Shown piece by piece: positions 6,427 through 7,201 of a DNA stretch of 7,201 bases; the stretch's first letter is position 1, and every line of letters begins with the position of its first letter. The stretch comes from an uncultured Clostridia bacterium (lineage in GTDB: Bacteria > Bacillota > Clostridia > Oscillospirales > Oscillospiraceae), in assembly GCA_947176425.1 (NCBI GenBank), contig CAMWQV010000093.1:1-7201 (forward strand). The letters are read 5' to 3'. The position numbers and the translations under genes were made by a program. The notes below the pieces were generated by a model. That model saw only the letters and a list, made by a program, of their open reading frames with translations. It did no database searches and was not told the origin of the DNA.

Positions 6427-7201
6427 ATGCGGGATGCGGACGTGATACGGGGCCTGATTCTGGCAGCGGGACTGTCGTCTCGTATGGGGGAGTTCAAGCC
6501 GCTGATGCCGCTGCGGGGCAAAACGCTGATTGAAAACACAGCGGACAGCGTTCTGGACGGCGGCGCGGAGTCCCTGACAGTTGTTGTAGGATATCGCGGC
6601 GGGGAACTGTCCGGTCTCCTCAAACGCCGCTATGGACAGCGCGTACAGATTGTCTGGAATCCGGATTATGCCAAAACAGATATGCTGCGGTCCGTCCAAA
6701 TCGGCTGCCGGGCAATGCCGCCATGCAGCGCGTTCTTCCTGCTGCCCGGCGATATGCCTGTGGTACAGCGGAGTACATTCCGCAGGCTGCTGGAGGCGGG
6801 AACGAACGGCAGCGTTGTATTTCCCGCGCTGGAGGGACGCCGCAAACATCCGCCCCTGATTGACAGCAGTTTCATTCCAGAGATTTTGGCGTTCCGGGGC
6901 ACGGACGGGCTGCGGGGGCTGTGGCAAAAACATAAAATCCATACTGTGGCGGTAGATGACGAGGGCGTCCAGCTGGATTTGGATACGCCGGAGGCATATG
7001 ATCAATGCAGGCAGCGATATGAATTACAGGATGGGAGGATGACAGCTATGGAAAAAATCAGTCAAAGCGTGGTCAAAAAAGACCACTCGCCGAAGATGTC
7101 CGGCAAGGCCGTCTATGTAGGCGATTACCCCAATGAGGGCGTGCTGACAGGAAAAATGCTTCGTTCAAGATACGCCCGCGCAAAAATTCTCAGTGTAGAG
7201 G
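6427..7201 (+). CDS. MocA/MobA-like nucleotidyltransferase, in frame with a molybdopterin hydroxylase N-terminus (incomplete)
   Basis: From ATG 6427, with GGGAGGG-type ribosome binding sequence at 6414-6420, the frame has no stop up to the window end: 258 codons. Residues 1 to about 200 form a complete NTP-transferase domain of the molybdenum cofactor cytidylyltransferase type: LILAAGLSSRMG (10-21) with Lys24 for nucleotide binding, VVVGYRG, T-D-M-L-R-S-V-Q-I-G, the metal-site stretch LPGDMP (106-111), KHPPLI, and the closing LDLDTPEAYD. Such enzymes attach CMP to molybdopterin to make the dinucleotide cofactor used by xanthine dehydrogenase-type hydroxylases. From residue 208 the same frame reads as the N-terminus of such a hydroxylase (SGKAVYVGDY, then GKMLRSRYARAKIL). 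It may be a real fusion, or two genes whose first stop lies downstream because the second starts in the same frame. Nucleotide specificity (CTP or GTP) is not determined. Confidence 0.85.
   Translation, partial: MRDADVIRGLILAAGLSSRMGEFKPLMPLRGKTLIENTADSVLDGGAESLTVVVGYRGGELSGLLKRRYGQRVQIVWNPDYAKTDMLRSVQIGCRAMPPCSAFFLLPGDMPVVQRSTFRRLLEAGTNGSVVFPALEGRRKHPPLIDSSFIPEILAFRGTDGLRGLWQKHKIHTVAVDDEGVQLDLDTPEAYDQCRQRYELQDGRMTAMEKISQSVVKKDHSPKMSGKAVYVGDYPNEGVLTGKMLRSRYARAKILSVE
7033..7038 (+). promoter_or_regulatory. Internal ribosome binding site before the hydroxylase-like segment
   Basis: GGGAGG lies 9 nt upstream of the in-frame ATG 7048, a workable distance for initiation. ATG 7039 directly abuts it and is too close to be used. 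Its presence inside an open frame supports independent initiation of the hydroxylase subunit. Confidence 0.55.
7048..7201 (+). CDS. Xanthine dehydrogenase/aldehyde oxidase-type molybdopterin-binding subunit, N-terminal fragment
   Basis: Fifty-one residues are present from ATG 7048, continuing past the window edge. The pattern VVKKDHSPKMSGKAVYVGDY, then GVLTGKMLRSRYARAKILSV, matches the opening of the a/b-hammerhead domain of the large molybdenum hydroxylase subunit. In that family the opening typically reads like K-V-T-G-x-A-x-Y-x-x-D followed by L-x-x-x-x-L-R-S-x-x-A-x-A-x-I. The subunit oxidises purines, aldehydes or related heterocycles using molybdopterin cytosine dinucleotide. The start is inferred from GGGAGG at 7033-7038; the segment could instead be the C-terminal part of a fusion beginning at 6427. 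The substrate, the FeS and FAD partner subunits and the active-site region all lie outside the window. Confidence 0.72.
   Translation, partial: MEKISQSVVKKDHSPKMSGKAVYVGDYPNEGVLTGKMLRSRYARAKILSVE

Noticed and set aside
6397..7005. 202-codon minus-strand frame opposite the nucleotidyltransferase
   Set aside because: The plus strand encodes clear NTP-transferase motifs over the same bases; the minus frame is a compositional shadow.

Overview
The window looks like chromosomal DNA from an anaerobic Firmicute of the Clostridia, plausibly a gut Oscillospiraceae or Lachnospiraceae member of moderately high GC. This is inferred from an AgrC-like GHKL kinase, a paired exporter, a DUF5688 protein (a family I know mainly from Clostridia), a molybdenum-hydroxylase locus, strong GGAGG-type ribosome binding sites and promoters with an extended -10 (TGnTATAAT). 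No species can be named from the sequence.

Layout. 1-312 is the C-terminal ATPase end of a GHKL sensor kinase, closed by a strong intrinsic terminator (323-367). A promoter sitting on the terminator's T-tract starts a two-gene operon (418-2238 and 2225-4057) for two complete ABC half-transporters that overlap by 14 bp and probably form a heterodimeric exporter. A hairpin at 4063-4088 separates this operon from a convergent DUF5688 gene on the minus strand (4106-5122). A 216-bp divergent intergenic region holds one promoter per direction and a perfect 15-bp dyad between them. Rightward from it runs a visibly AT-rich pair: a DUF4303-like acidic protein (5339-5884) and a GNAT acetyltransferase (5920-6360). 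A fresh promoter (6367-6395) then starts a GC-rich frame from 6427 that is open to the window edge. It encodes a MocA/MobA-like nucleotidyltransferase (molybdenum cofactor cytidylyltransferase type) and continues in frame, without a stop, into the N-terminus of a xanthine dehydrogenase/aldehyde oxidase-type molybdopterin subunit.

How the genes may work together. The kinase and exporter pair resemble loci where a peptide-sensing two-component system sits beside a peptide or drug exporter, but no peptide gene is visible here. The last frame joins a cofactor-maturation enzyme to the hydroxylase that would use the cofactor, either as a true fusion or as two genes with an in-frame internal start at 7048. 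The DUF4303/GNAT pair differs in base composition from both sides and may be an acquired insert.

The most interesting point is the nucleotidyltransferase-hydroxylase read-through at 6427-7201. I see no CRISPR array, tRNA, rRNA, insertion sequence or convincing new defence system.
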